From: Cryptomeria japonica
Taxonomy: Eukaryota > Streptophyta > Pinopsida > Cupressales > Cupressaceae
Direction: 5' to 3'
Assembly: GCF_030272615.1 (NCBI RefSeq)
Contig: NC_081415.1
Coordinates: 194,585,195-194,649,194 of the forward strand
Length of the DNA: 64,000 nt
Within the stretch, counting starts at the first letter, position 1. Every line of letters begins with the position of its first letter. Shown here piece by piece: positions 22,821-34,240 of this stretch. Below the pieces are notes generated by a model that was given only the letters and a program-made list of their open reading frames with translations, made no database searches and had not been told where the DNA came from. The position numbers were made by a program, and so were the translations under genes.

Positions 22821-24023
22821 ATCTACTTTTTAATATATTTCTTCTAGTTGACTATTGATGATTAGTGACATTTTACAGTAATTTAGGGAGATTGTCGAAT
22901 TAGAATTATTTTCTTAGGTTGAGCTCTTTGAATAAATTAGCTTTATGTGTGTAAATGAGAGAAGACATTACTCTTCAATCATGTAAATGAGTTAAAATGA
23001 TAAGCATAGATTAAGGTTTCTTTCTCACTCCAAATCATAAGATTCCTATAATGATGCTTCTTGAAATAATTGAGATTTTTTCAATCAATAATCTCATAAT
23101 AAATGAATGCACATGGAACTAAAATATCAAGATATAGAAAGTAATATTATGAATGTATATCAAGTTAGCTCATAATAATTAGTAGAATACAAGAGAGCAA
23201 ATTAATATTTAAAATTTAAATTTTTAAATTTTACGATAATTTCACATACAAAATTGATTCCATAAATTATGAGATTCATTTAAAACATGGAAGTGCTAAT
23301 CTTAAAATAAAAATTTAATAGATAGAATAAGTACAAAACGGATAATATATGAACATAAACAAATAAGAAGAAACACTAAGGTGGTGTGTAAATTGGAAGT
23401 TATAATACATGTGTATGTGTAAATTGGAAGGTATGATAGATTGAAAAAAACCCAACTTCACATGAATGCCAGATTCATCAACATATGATGAAATTAAGCC
23501 ATTCCACCAAAACGTACTGATAATTGAGATGGATATAATGATAAATCACTTTCTGTTTAAAGACATAGTTAACACAAAGCCCTATGTATTTTTATCTTGC
23601 AAACCAAATGGGACAATGATTTAGGCTAAAACATAACCACAGGAAGAGTTCCAAATCAATGTATTTCTCTTGCTTCCTGTTTCAGAGTTTTTCACTAGTG
23701 CCATAGTTGAGATTAAAAATGAACCCTCGTTAAATATTAGCTGTCTTCGTATTAACTGTACTTGAAACATTCAAAGCTATCAAACCTCTGACAAAAAGAT
23801 AAATCATTTCAAACTATCAATCATTTTAGGCAGTATATCATCTTTAAAATCTTGATAAAATTTTAATACTTCTAATAATAATTATTATTCCATGCTTAGA
23901 AAAGTATCTACATCAATTTAGTAATCTAAGCTTTTGTAGATACTAAAGCTAGATGGTCCTTCTAGCTATCACATATTATACCCTCTTATTTAAGTAGCTT
24001 GTGAATCGGCATCGAATCACATA
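22821..24023. other. AT-rich intergenic DNA downstream of the nucleosidase-like gene
   Basis: No gene signal is seen on either strand. The part just below 24024 is the 3' flank of the minus-strand gene. AATAAA-like text occurs but no polyadenylation site can be chosen with confidence. Confidence 0.4.
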
Positions 24024-26124
24024 TCATGTACTCCTAAAATTTGTAGGTTTATCAGCTACGGATGAAAGCAGATTAAAGAATTTAGTGACAACAATCACAG
24101 CATTTTTGCTTGCCAAGTTTTCGAAAATAGAAGCTTCATTTCCTGCACTCGATCCACCTGCCAAATCAGAGAGGGCTCTGATTATTATGAATGGCTTCTC
24201 CATACTCAGGCTAACCTGCAAATCGAATATGGATAAAAACAAACAAACAAACATAAACAACATAAGAAGCTGTTATCAGGTAACTATAGAAATACATCAC
24301 AAACCATTATAAAATATATTATTACCAGTGCCACTGCTGCGCTCTCCATATCAATGGGAGTGCAATTAAATTTTCCATGAAGAAAGTTTCTGTAAGAAGC
24401 ATTATCAAGATAGACGCTGGCACTGCATCCTCTCTCTACTTTCACAATCTTCGGTTTGGTTGACAAGCAGGTTGTAGAATTGGTGCAGGACTCTAGTGTT
24501 ATATTCTGTTTATTGTTCCAGAGTTATAATACAGATTCAAATACAAAGTTAATTAGAATCATATGAATGATTTATTGTCTTGGCGAGTTAGGAATAAAAC
24601 AATATGAATAAATTACCTTTAGCTGCTCTGCAAGGTTATAATAGGTTTCAGAAACATTGACCCAAAATGCATGCTGTCTAACTTCTGGAGTGCCACTCAG
24701 AGGGAAAATCTCGTCTGGGTTGTACCAAACATTATTTAAAAGATTGTCAACGCCTTCTTCTGTACTGTAGTTGGCAAAATGAATATGCCCAATTTTACGA
24801 GTGTAGTCTCCATTGGATTCCAAGGCAAGTTCATCGTTCACTCCTTGTCCATGTCTCTGTACAATAAAATTAGCATTTCAGTACAGCCGATGGAGGCCTA
24901 ATGGTAAGGAATTTTCACCTTATAATGATGATATATATCTTTAAGGGAAAGAAAATCTACAAAACGAAACAAAAACTCTCCAGTAATAAAATCCCAATTT
25001 GGTCTCTACATAGATCAGGACAACAAACCTATCCTAATATGCACCAGTTTTAAACCACCAAAATTCATAAAAATGACACGCTATTTATCTTCCTAATCAA
25101 ACACTAAATGAGAAGAAAATCTATTAATAAATGTATAATTTTTTTTAGAACCTGCCAATTCCATAGGCCAGAATGAGCCCATTGCCGAGGAATAGTAACA
25201 TCACCAATAGGGTAGTCAGAGTTTCCATTTCCAGCAATTCCATAGTGCACAACTCCTTTTATCTTGAAGAAACTCAAGAGAAGCTGGGTGGTTATTGCTG
25301 CATTCATCTGTGCATCCAAATACCAACATAATTAGTGGGTTATGTGCTTAAGGCCTGCTACTGTTATTACGTCTGAGATTAATTTGATCAAAGGTAAAAG
25401 GGTAAGGAATGTCCTGATTTTCTATAACTAATTAGTTTACATTTACGTCTAAAATAGATGACCATCATCGTTATACAAAACTAAAAAGAGAACAATCAAC
25501 ATTTTAATACAACATTGATATCAAATATTTAGACTGACAGAATAAACTTTTGTCAAAAAGCAATAATAACATCTGTGTTCTACCATAAGCTTGTTTAAAT
25601 GAACGTTTCTATTTCTTGTTTTATGTTTTATAGAACAAAGAAAGTCTAACTAGGGAAATTTTCAATCTCCAAAATTTGGGGTCGCAATTGTCTTTTAGGG
25701 CACACGATATAACCCATTAAAAATTGGACTCTTTTAAATGTAATTACCATTGCCAGCCCTGTCATCACCACAATGACCTTCTGATCTGCAATAGTTCCTA
25801 CATGGAATCTCCTTCCTGCGTAGCAACAAGTATACATATAACTACGTTGTATATAACCCTAAAAAGAGTGCCATGTATGAAAGAGCAGGCAAGAAAATTA
25901 CCAGAAAGATCTATGTAGGAGACGTTTTTATTGACTATAAAAAATGAGGGGTCTAGTAGGGGGTCCATTTCATAAGCGTTGGGAATAACCAGGCCCATAT
26001 AAGGGCCATGACTGTTGATTCTATTGACTTTGCTCACAACCTTTGCTGAATACTCTGCATTACATACACCGGCCATGAAAATGAGCAGGAGCATATGAAT
26101 ATACACAAACAACTTAAGAGCCAT
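24024..26124 (-). CDS. Bark-storage-protein / nucleoside phosphorylase-like protein, six exons
   Basis: Six exons join in frame with GT..AG borders: 26124-25902, 25815-25748, 25307-25152, 24856-24617, 24505-24326 and 24215-24024. They total 1059 nt, or 352 residues plus stop. Residues 1-23 form a signal peptide (hydrophobic core LLLIFMAGV, Ala at 23), so the product should enter the secretory route or vacuole. The fold is that of the purine/5'-methylthioadenosine nucleosidase superfamily: MTGLAM near 92-97, HYGIAGN at 118-124, IPRQWAHSGLWNWQ at the end of exon 3, and DMESAAVAL at 281-289. RALSD at 302-306 holds the catalytic-type Asp306, and Glu283 occupies the ribose-binding Glu position. 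Poplar bark storage proteins and wound-inducible WIN4-like proteins share this form. Every exon is open, so the gene looks functional, either as an enzyme or as a storage protein. The upstream ATG-less extension (MFCFLS) was rejected in favour of the ATG at 26124. Confidence 0.87.
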
Positions 26125-26678
26125 ACTGAGAAAACAAAACAAACTTGTGCCTCAGAGAGATTTGGGTGTGAATCCCAGAAGGAATGAAGGGCTTTTATTA
26201 ATCATCTAGAATTAGGTGTTATTTGGGGTGGGTAAATTATTAAATTAAATCTATAGAATGTATTAAATTATTTATTTTAACATTTTTATAGCGTTACACT
26301 CCTTGCCATCTCCTTGAAAGATTACAAGGTCCATTAAAGAAAAAACAACTTCTAAATAAAATTATCTTTATTATAATTACTTGGATTCCTAATCAAAATC
26401 ATACCTTATTTAAAAATTGTATCAAACACCTAATCTACATTCTCTCCATTTCTATTATTTTTACTATAAATCTTATCTTTTTTCTTTTTATATTTTTGTT
26501 TTTTATATTGTAGAATATTTAAACTCAGCTATCCAACAAAAGCAGATTTTTTTTTTTTTGGTAAAGGCCCACATATTTGGCCCACAAGTAAAAAGAAAAA
26601 CCTGAGCTGAATGACGATAAGAAATGAATGGTTGTAGCGAACACGCACTGCACATGTTTTTCTTGACCCACCATGCCA
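26124..26678 (-). promoter_or_regulatory. Upstream region of the nucleosidase-like gene
   Basis: The 550 bp upstream of the ATG is AT-rich with a T-run near 26548-26560. No confident TATA box could be picked. A 160-bp MITE begins 555 bp upstream of the start codon and could lie within the regulatory region. Confidence 0.3.
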
Positions 26679-26838
26679 GATGCGTCTATTCTGGTTCCAA
26701 AAAGGCAGTACGGAGTGACTAACACGCGTGTTAGTGGCGTGTTTTACACCGTCGATTTTACATTTAACGGTCGCGATTGACTAACCTGTCACTAACACGC
26801 TGTACGAAAGGTCTATTTTGGAACTAGAATAGCTGCTG
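26679..26838. mobile_element. 160-bp MITE with 8-bp target duplication
   Basis: Inverted ends CTATTCTGGTTCCAAAA (from about 26685) and TTTTGGAACTAGAATAG (to about 26832) match with one mismatch. A second inner pair, AACACGCGTGTTAGTG and CACTAACACGC, lies inside. The element is bounded by CCATGCCA at 26671-26678 and 26839-26846. An uninterrupted version of the flank lies at about 26900-26956. The 8-bp duplication suggests a hAT-type origin. Confidence 0.7.
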
Positions 26839-26842
26839 CCAT

Positions 26843-26957
26843 GCCATTTTCCCTATTGACAGAAGGTCTGTATCGAACATGTGAAAATTACTACACGTTT
26901 TTCTTGACCCACCATGACATTTTCCCTATTGACAGAAGGTCTGTATCGAACATGTGA
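26843..26957 (+). repeat. Local direct duplication (~67-bp offset)
   Basis: CATTTTCCCTATTGACAGAA and the following GGTCTGTATCGAACATGTG occur at about 26844-26883 and again at about 26911-26950. TTTTTCTTGACCCACCATG occurs at about 26658 and 26898. The region was duplicated, and one copy carries the MITE. Confidence 0.85.
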
Positions 26958-27173
26958 AAAAAATAACTGCAATCAACAGAGAAAGGACGATAGGAAATGA
27001 AGGGCTGTAGCGTCTCAACGAATAAGTTATGAAATGTACAACAACTAATTGGCCTTCAAAGGGTGTGGAAGGCCACTTATATTTGGACTCAAGTCCATGA
27101 TTATTTTTGTACACATTTTCTTCAGGATCAGAAATTTCAGGTTGCAGATATGCCTGGAAACTATATGGACCCG
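26926..27173 (-). pseudogene. Unrecognised exon-like segment
   Basis: An open stretch on the minus strand follows a plausible acceptor (..TCATTGCAG, ending near 27174). It reads AGPYSFQAYLQPEI, then a charged region, then KWPSTPFEGQLVV. The composition is protein-like and unlike the AT-rich surroundings, but I cannot name the family. The C-terminal third reads into AT-rich DNA and is probably not coding. It may be a captured exon or a gene fragment. Confidence 0.3.
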
Positions 27174-28019
27174 CCTCCCTCAACTGCAATGATTAAACAG
27201 ATATTTTAAATTTCTATTGGAAGAGTTTAAACATTTTAAAGCTGTATTGGATTATGGCTTTCTGTACTTCGACTTAAGATTTAGACTTCAAAAAAAAAAT
27301 TCAGTTGAGTTACTGGTTCCAATTATCTTCAAAACGTTTGAGAGAGGATTCAGTAGTGTTTTTTTCAAAGTAAAAATTACAATGGGAGGAGAAAAATAAA
27401 CAAATTACATTATTCCAAGGCTTTCTTCTGATATATTTTTTTAGGTGATTTTTTTTTTCACACAGATTTAAACATTATGCAAGAAGAATGTCAAAATTAA
27501 GTAACATTTATAACAAATTAAAGAACAAGTTAAGTTAAGAAGTTAAGTTAAGAAGTTTCAGTCTGAAAATAGGCTCAGTCCTTATAAAGATGCTATACAT
27601 CTTATGTAATCATTGTTTTTTTCTTATTGTCCTTATAGCTGGATTTCTGTGATTCAGCTATATCTTCAATTACCTTTATAACTTTAATTTTATATCTTTC
27701 ATTACTAAAAAGAACAGTTACAAATTACATGACAATGGACCAGCTAAGCAAGAACAATAAGACCACATCATGACAATATTAGATCCTAAATTTCAAGAAA
27801 CGTTATAGATCATGTTCAAATTTGAGAAGGATTGAACTTGTGATTATGGACTAAACCTAGGACCTAGAAAGAAGAAGATCAATACGAAACATGTACATGG
27901 GAGGGATGAATATTTCAAAATGTGTTGACATAAAAAAGAGCTAGGATAAGTGTATGAGGACATGTGAAATGAATAGGTAGGTGGAATATGGCAAGGAACC
28001 CAACTTCACACAAATTAAT

Positions 28020-28440
28020 GTCATTTAAATGTTTTGGTTTACTTCTTTGCATCCACGTCTAGCAGGCCAGTTGCAGCTACAACATCTGACTAAATCCCTC
28101 CATCGTTTATCCTTGGATGTCCATACCCTATTCCAAAACTCCCATTTTCGCAACAAGCTGGGAGAATGGTGGAAAAGTTTGCAGTTTACCAATCGCATTT
28201 GGTTGTATGTTTCTAAATCATTTTGAACAAATGAATTTCCTGCAATCAAAGCATTCCGTGATACAACATTTCCTCGTACAGTTCACGTGCCTTGTCTATG
28301 CTTCCACATTTTGCACAAATGTCTACCCGAGCATTTCCAACTATAATATCTGACGATAATCCCCTCTCTGCCATAGTTCAATGGATGCCCAGACCCTGTT
28401 TTGAAGCTCCATGTAGTTGCTTACAAAACAATTTTAGGGC
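28020..28440 (-). pseudogene. Pentatricopeptide repeat (PPR) gene relic
   Basis: Across two minus-strand frames the text matches a PLS-type plant PPR protein: MAERGLSSDIIVGNARVDI followed by CAKCGSIDKARELYEEM (about 28385-28290), then NVVSRNALIAGNSF (about 28276-28235), DLETYNQMRL and TILPACCENGSF (about 28175-28140). A frameshift lies near 28280, another near 28180, and a stop near 28088. Intact PPR proteins bind organellar RNA; this fragment cannot. Confidence 0.7.
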
Positions 28441-28609
28441 TACAATGTGAAGCAACAGTATTATTTGATGTGGTCACACACATCCACTTGACATCGCGCC
28501 GGAATAGACTGAATTCAAACTTAACGACAATTACCATTTGAATTGGAACCACAGAAACGGGGCCCACAGCTGCCACCTAAGCGGTCAAACCAACTTCGAG
28601 TGTGCTGGT

Positions 28610-29112
28610 TAAGCTGGGATAAGAATTTCATAAAGAATTGGGTAGTTGAGCTACAGGAACGCATTGCTTCTATGGGAGGAAGAAAGAGCCTACGAATGTT
28701 TTCTGAAACAGAGGTAAAAATAGCCTCCAATAATTACTCCACAGTGTTAGGAAGAGGTGGATTTGCAGATGGCATTTTAGTTGTGATAAAAAAGTCCAAG
28801 GTATTTTCCCAGAGTTTGTTAACGAAATTGTGATTTTATCCCACACCAATCACAGAAACATAGTGAAATTGATCGGTTGATGCCTTCGTACTCAACTTCC
28901 ATTGCTTGTATACGAATCTGTGCCAAATGGGACACTCTTTCAACATCTACAGTCTCCAGAGAAGAACTAATTTCCCTGGGAAAAAGGCGGCAGATTACCT
29001 ATAGATTGCAGAGGGTATAGCATACATTCATTGTGAAGCCTCTCAACCTATTTTCCATCGTGAAATAAAATTTTCAAACATTTTGCTACATGATACAAAC
29101 TGGACTTTTATG
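28610..29112 (+). pseudogene. WAK-like receptor kinase relic, N-terminal half of kinase domain
   Basis: The sequence ELQERIASMGGRKSLRMFSE (about 28650-28709) is the juxtamembrane start typical of wall-associated-kinase-like proteins. Next come the glycine loop LGRGGF and, after a short deletion, VVIKKSK with the ATP-binding Lys. A frameshift near 28805 moves to HTNHRNIVKLIG, then a TGA, LPLLVYESVPNGTLFQHL, then HREIKFSNILLHDTNW. The HRD catalytic Asp is Glu (HRE). The text stops at 29112, where a Copia LTR starts, and continues at 34241. Confidence 0.85.
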
Positions 29113-29577
29113 CAGCTTCAGTTTGGACATGAATCTATCCATTCATCACCATGCACTCCAGCATGCATTAATCTTTAAGACTATTTTCATATACTCCAGC
29201 ATGCATTAATCTTTAGGACTATTTTTAGTTTTGTTTTTGCATGAGTTTGTTTTTAGTAAATAAAGCATGCTGTGCATGCACTCATTGTATTCTTAATTTA
29301 GAGAGTAGTTTGTTTTTTAGTTTAAGATGCTAGGAATATATTTAGAACTACAGTTATTATTAATTTTTCTAGGCTGCAAATTCTTTATATATACAGCCTC
29401 TATGTAATTTTTTTTAATTAAGCCTCAATAAAAGAAATTGGTGTGTGCAATTCCAAAAAACAAGGCACTTTGTTTTTTATTCCAAATTGTGATTTCTTTT
29501 TGCAATTTATTCTTTTTGCTGTTATTGTTTGCTAATCAGTAGGTTTAGAGAGGATAGGTCAGGTTCAAAATTCTACA
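29113..29577 (+). repeat. 5' LTR, left end truncated
   Basis: The sequence matches the 3' LTR from ATGCA.CT.CAGTTTGGACA onward and ends ..TTCTACA at 29577. About 40 bp expected from the 3' copy is missing at the left. A short CTCCAGCATGCATTAATCTT phrase is duplicated inside this copy (about 29157 and 29197), unlike in the 3' copy. Confidence 0.8.
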
Positions 29578-29646
29578 AGTGGTATCAGAGCAGGTAAAAT
29601 TGTTTTGGGTTAAAGTTCTATTGTTGAAATTTCGCAAAAGTTAATC

Positions 29647-30660
29647 ATGTTGAATTCTAACAATATGCCCGTTCCAGAATTTGATGGGAATGATTATGAT
29701 TATTGGTGCATTAAGATGCTGACCTTTTTGATTGGAAAAGATTTGTGGGAGATTATTGAATCAGGTTATGAGGAGCCAACTGATTGGAACGCCCTTACAA
29801 CCAATGAAAGAACAACAAGAAAAGAAGTAAGGAAAAAGAATGCTCAAGCTTTGTTTCACATTCAGATAGCTATTGATAAGAGCTTATTTCCAAGAATATT
29901 AGGAGCAACAACTACCAAAGATGCTTGGAAGACTCTACAAGAAGCTTACCAGGGTAGTGATCAAGTTAAAGTGGTCAAGCTTTAGACATTGAAGTGAGAG
30001 TTCGATAATTTGAAGATGCAAGAAGCTGAAAGTATAAGTGATTATTGTGTCAGAGTTAAAGACATGGTCAATAAAATGGCTACACCTAGGGAAATTGTAA
30101 GCAATGAAGCTTTTATAAAAAAGGTGTTGAGATCTTTGACACCTAGATGGAATCATGTAGCAATAATCATAGAAGAAAACAAGGATTTGACAAAACTACA
30201 GTTTGATCAATTGGTTGGATCCCTAATGTCTCATGAAGAAAGATTGAAAGATTCTTTTGAAAGTGTAGAGAAAGCGTTTTTCCTCTAAATTGCAAATCAC
30301 AACAAATGAAGATGCAAGCAGTAGTAGTGCCAAAATCAATCAAGACCAAGGTAAAGGGCAAAGCCAAAATTCTTCAAGAGGTAGAGGTAGAGGTGGCTTA
30401 GGAGGAAGAGGTGGTTTCAGAGGAAGAGGTAGAGGTAGATTTGATAAGAGAAATGTTCAATGTTACCATTGTAATAGGTATGGCCACTTTGAAAGAGAAT
30501 GCAGATTGAAAGAAGGTAAAAGTGCTAACTATGCTCAAGAAAGTAGTGAGAATCCTACTGATCACTTTTTTTTATCTTATGCCAAAGGTGAAAATACTAG
30601 TAAAGATGTTTGGTACCTAGATTCTGGATGCTCTAACCATATGACAGGGAACGAGAAGTT
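29647..30660 (+). pseudogene. Copia gag with zinc knuckle, protease start
   Basis: The ATG at 29647 starts a Copia gag (PEFDGNDYDYWCIKM, DAWKTLQEAYQG). TAG at 29983 and TGA at 29995 fall in frame. A shift near 30285 leads into a Gly/Arg-rich stretch (GRGRGGLGGRGG, about 30382-30440) and the zinc knuckle CYHCNRYGHFERECR (about 30461-30505), which keeps all four CCHC ligands. The protease begins WYLDSGCSNHMTG near 30610. Confidence 0.87.
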
Positions 30661-31735
30661 GTTCTCAACAAAGGATGGGACTTTCAAATCCAAGATCTAG
30701 ATTGGTGATGATAAATCATTGGAGGTTGCTGCCAAAGGAGCTATGGAGGTCCAAACAAAAGAAGGTATAAAGAGTATTCATGATATTTATTATACTCCAC
30801 AATTGAAGCACAATTTGTTAAGTGTTGGGCAGCTATGTGAGAAAAATTATAAAGTAGTCTTTGAGAATAAGACTTGTACTATCTATGATAAGAATAAGGA
30901 TAATAGGGTGATCACTGTTGTTCCTATGACAAGAAATAGGATGTTCCCCTTGAGGTTTGGTGAACATAACAATAGTCTGGCAAATATGACTTATGAGGAT
31001 TCAAGTTGGTTATGGCATCTTAGGTATGGACATTTAAATTTTCATAGTTTGAAGTTTCTAACCTCGCATGCATTAGTTTCTGGTTTGCCCAATGTTGAGG
31101 AACTCAAAGAGGTTTGTGAAGGTTGTGCTAAAGGAAAGCATGCAAGGGAAAAGTTTCCAAAGGGCAATGCATGGAGGGCTCATCACCCACTTCAACTTGC
31201 TCATTCAGATATATGTGGTCCTATGCAGACTAAGAGTTTGGGTAAATCATCATATTTCATCACTTTTATTGATGATTAATCATGAAATTGTTGGGTATAT
31301 TTTTTGAAGGCCAAGGATGAAGCCCTAGATACATTCAAGAAGTTTAAAGCCCTTGTGAAAAATGAGAAAGGATGCAAGATCAAGTGTTTAAGGATTGGTC
31401 GTGGAGGAGAATTTTGCTCCAAGGCTTTCCAAAGTTATTGTGATTTTAATGGCATCAAGAGGCAACTTACTACTTCATACACACCTCAACAGAATGGAGT
31501 AGCTGAAAGGAAGAATTGTACTGTGGTTGAAATGGCAAGGTGCATGTTACAAACGAAGGGATTGAGCAATTCTTATTGGGGAGATGTAGGTGCTACAATG
31601 GTGTACATCCTCAACCGTATCCCCACCAGTGCACTAGAAAAGACTACTCTTTATGAAGCTTGGTATGGCAAAAGGCCTAATGTTAATCATTTCAAAGTTT
31701 TTGGTTGTTTGGGTTATGTTAATCTTTATAGATAG
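30661..31735 (+). pseudogene. Copia protease-integrase segment
   Basis: Protease text continues to HNLLSVGQL (about 30811). The integrase zinc-binding region follows, HLRYGHLNFHSL..CEGCAKGKH (about 31015-31140), with its HHCC ligands, then the core (HSDICGP, YFITFIDD, GGEFCSKAF, YTPQQNGVAERKN). Stops fall at 30698, 31277 and 31283, and at 31733. The catalytic D, D and E positions are present despite the breaks. Confidence 0.87.
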
Positions 31736-32128
31736 AAGTTAGATGCAAAGAGTGAGTCATGTATTTTTATTGGGTATAATGAGAAAAGAAAGGCTTATAG
31801 ATTGTATAATCCCCTCACTAACAAGCTTATTGTCTCAAGAGATGTGATTTTTGATGAAGGGGGAGTTTATGGTCATCAAAAAGGCCATGTTGAGAAGCCA
31901 AAATTTGTTTTGAAAGATGATATAATTGTTGATATTGATCATGAGCAACCAACTAATGTTTCTGTATCCAGTGGTTTAACTCCACCAAGCAACCCTTCAT
32001 CAAGTTCTTTGGTACCAAGTTTAAGTCCAGCTTCTTCTCCAAGTTCTACAAGGAAGGTAAGGAGATTGAGTGATATCTACTAGAGGAGTGGAAATCAAGT
32101 ACATGAAGAAAACCCAATAGGTGAGACA

Positions 32129-33711
32129 ATGAATTTTGCTTTATTAGCCAAGGCTGATTTTGAGCCATCATGTTTTGAAGATGCATGTACTAATGAGGTT
32201 TGGGTGAAAGCCATGGAAGAAAAGATGGATTCCATTCACAGGAATGACACTTGGGAGTTAACAAAACTTCCACATGAAAAAAAAGGATTGGCACCAAATG
32301 GGTCTACAAGACCAAGTTTAACAGTGATGGGAGTGTTGAAAGACACAAGGCAAAATTAGTTGCTAAAGGCTTCACATAGAAGTATGGAACTGATTATGAA
32401 GAGATATTTGCACCAGTAACAAGACAAGAGACCATAAGAATGTTGATTTCATTAGCAGCTCAGAAGAAGTGGAGCATACATCATATGGACGTGAAAAGTG
32501 CCTTCTTGAATGGGTACTTAGAAGAGGAAGTATATGTGGAACAACCACAAGGTTTTGAAGTGGAAGGAAAAGAGCATCTTGTTTACAGGTTGAAGAATGC
32601 TTTGTATGGCCTCAAGCAAGCACCAAGAGCGTGGTATGCTAGGATTGATGGATACTTTTAGGAGAATGACTTCCAAAGAAGTAAGAGTGATCCTACCCTT
32701 TACTACAAACAAAAAGGTACTGATATTCTCATCATAAGTTTGTATGTTGATGATCTTTTGTATATGGGTAGTAGTTCCAAGATGAAAGATGAATTTAAAG
32801 TTGCTATGATGAAAGAATTTGAGATGAAAGATCTTGGTTTGATGAAATATTTTCTAGGAATGGAGGTTTATCAAAGTAAGGATGAGATTTTCATTTGTCA
32901 AACAAAGTATGCACATGATATGCTGAAGAAATTTAATATGTCTGATTGTAACCCTACCTCCAGTCCAAGTGCTCATGGAGTTTTGTTATGTCAAGATGAT
33001 GGTGCTGATTTAGTTGATGAGACAACTTACAGAAGTATTGTGGGGAGCTTGATATTTCTAATCCACACAAGGCCTGATATTGCCTATTCAGTTTCACTTG
33101 TTTCAAGGTATATGACAAATCCATTTGAAATACATATGAAGGCAGCCAAGAGGATTTTGAGGTATGTGAAAGAGAATTTAAGTTTTGGTATTCATTACTA
33201 ATCTTCTAAAAAGTTCAATCTTGTAGGCTTTAGTGATTCAGATTGGGGAGGTAGTATGGATGACCGTAAATCTACATCTGAAAATTGTTTTTCTTTTGGT
33301 TCTGGATTAATTACTTGGAGCTCAAAAAATCAAAACATTATTGCCCTCTCATCTACAGAAGCAGAGTATGTTGCAATTACCTCAGTAGGTACACAAGCTC
33401 TTTGGCTCATAAAAGTTTTGGAAGAAATTGGAGAAAAACAAATTCAGCCTATAGTAATTTATTATGACAATGTGAGTGCTATCAAGTTAGATAAGAATCT
33501 GGTTCATCACAGTAGAACAAAGTATTTTGATTTGAAATATCACTTCATACGAGATTTGGTGCAGAAGAAGGATGTTGAATTGAAGCACATCAACACCAAA
33601 GATCAGCTAGCAGATATATTCACCAAAGCGGTTGCGAAAGCTCAGTTTATAGCACTACGAGATAAGACTGTGAGCCCTCTCAGCATCAAGGGGGAGTATG
33701 TTGATAACTGA
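32129..33711 (+). pseudogene. Copia reverse transcriptase-RNase H segment
   Basis: The RT blocks are ANEVWVKAMEEKM-like text near 32190, [12 protein letters not shown] (about 32479), [12 protein letters not shown] (about 32602) and the catalytic LYVDDLLYMG (about 32739). RNase H follows with DDRKSTSENCF (about 33259), LSSTEAEY (about 33349) and HHSRTKYFDLKYHFIRD (about 33505). A frameshift in an A-run near 32280 and stops at about 32376, 32659 and 33199 interrupt it. The frame ends at 33711, 12 nt inside the 3' LTR. Confidence 0.88.
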
Positions 33712-34240
33712 TGCTACTCTAGCATGCAGCTCCATGCAACTCCAGTTTGGACATGAATCTATCCATTCATCACCATGCATAAGCTATTTTTAGTTTAAAT
33801 CAGTTTTTGTTTATTCATGCAAATAAAGCATGTACTCCAGTATGCATTAATCCTTAGGACTATTTTTAGTTTTGTTTTTGCATGAGTTTGTTTTAGTAAA
33901 TAAAGCATGCTGTGCATGCACTTATTGTATTCTTAATTTAGGGAGTAGTTTATTTTTTTAGTTTGAGAGCCTTAGTAGCTTTTCATGCAATGCTAGGAAT
34001 ATATTTAGAATTGTAGTTATTATTAATTCTTCTAGGCTGCAAATTCTTTATATATACAACCTCTATGTAATTTTTTTTAATTAAGCTTCAATAAAAGAAA
34101 TTGGTGTGTGCAATTCCAAAAAATAGGGCACTTTGTTTTTTATTCTTAATTGTGATTTCTTTTTGCAATTTATTCTTTTTGCTGTTATTGTTTGCTAATC
34201 AGCTGGTTTAGAGAGGATAGGTTAGGTTCAAAATTCTACA
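33699..34240 (+). repeat. 3' LTR (542 bp)
   Basis: The LTR starts TGTTGATAAC directly after the polypurine tract and ends ..AAATTCTACA, with the kinase relic resuming immediately. It is the more complete of the two LTRs. AATAAA signals occur near 33825, 33897 and 34090. Confidence 0.88.

Larger units (their letters stand above)
29113..34240 (+). mobile_element. Ty1/Copia element inserted in the kinase relic
   Basis: The order is 5' LTR (29113-29577, first ~40 bp missing), PBS TGGTATCAGAGC (29580-29591), gag, protease, integrase, RT, RNase H, polypurine tract AAGGGGGAG (about 33689) and 3' LTR (33699-34240). All domains are present but there are about ten in-frame stops and two frameshifts, so it is dead. 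The flanks are two halves of the same kinase gene, proving insertion into that locus. The two LTRs differ by substitutions and indels, so the insertion is not recent. Confidence 0.93.

Noticed and set aside
26124-26142. Upstream start giving MFCFLS before the nucleosidase-like protein
   Set aside because: It uses TTG rather than ATG and would spoil the otherwise good signal peptide; the ATG at 26124 is preferred.
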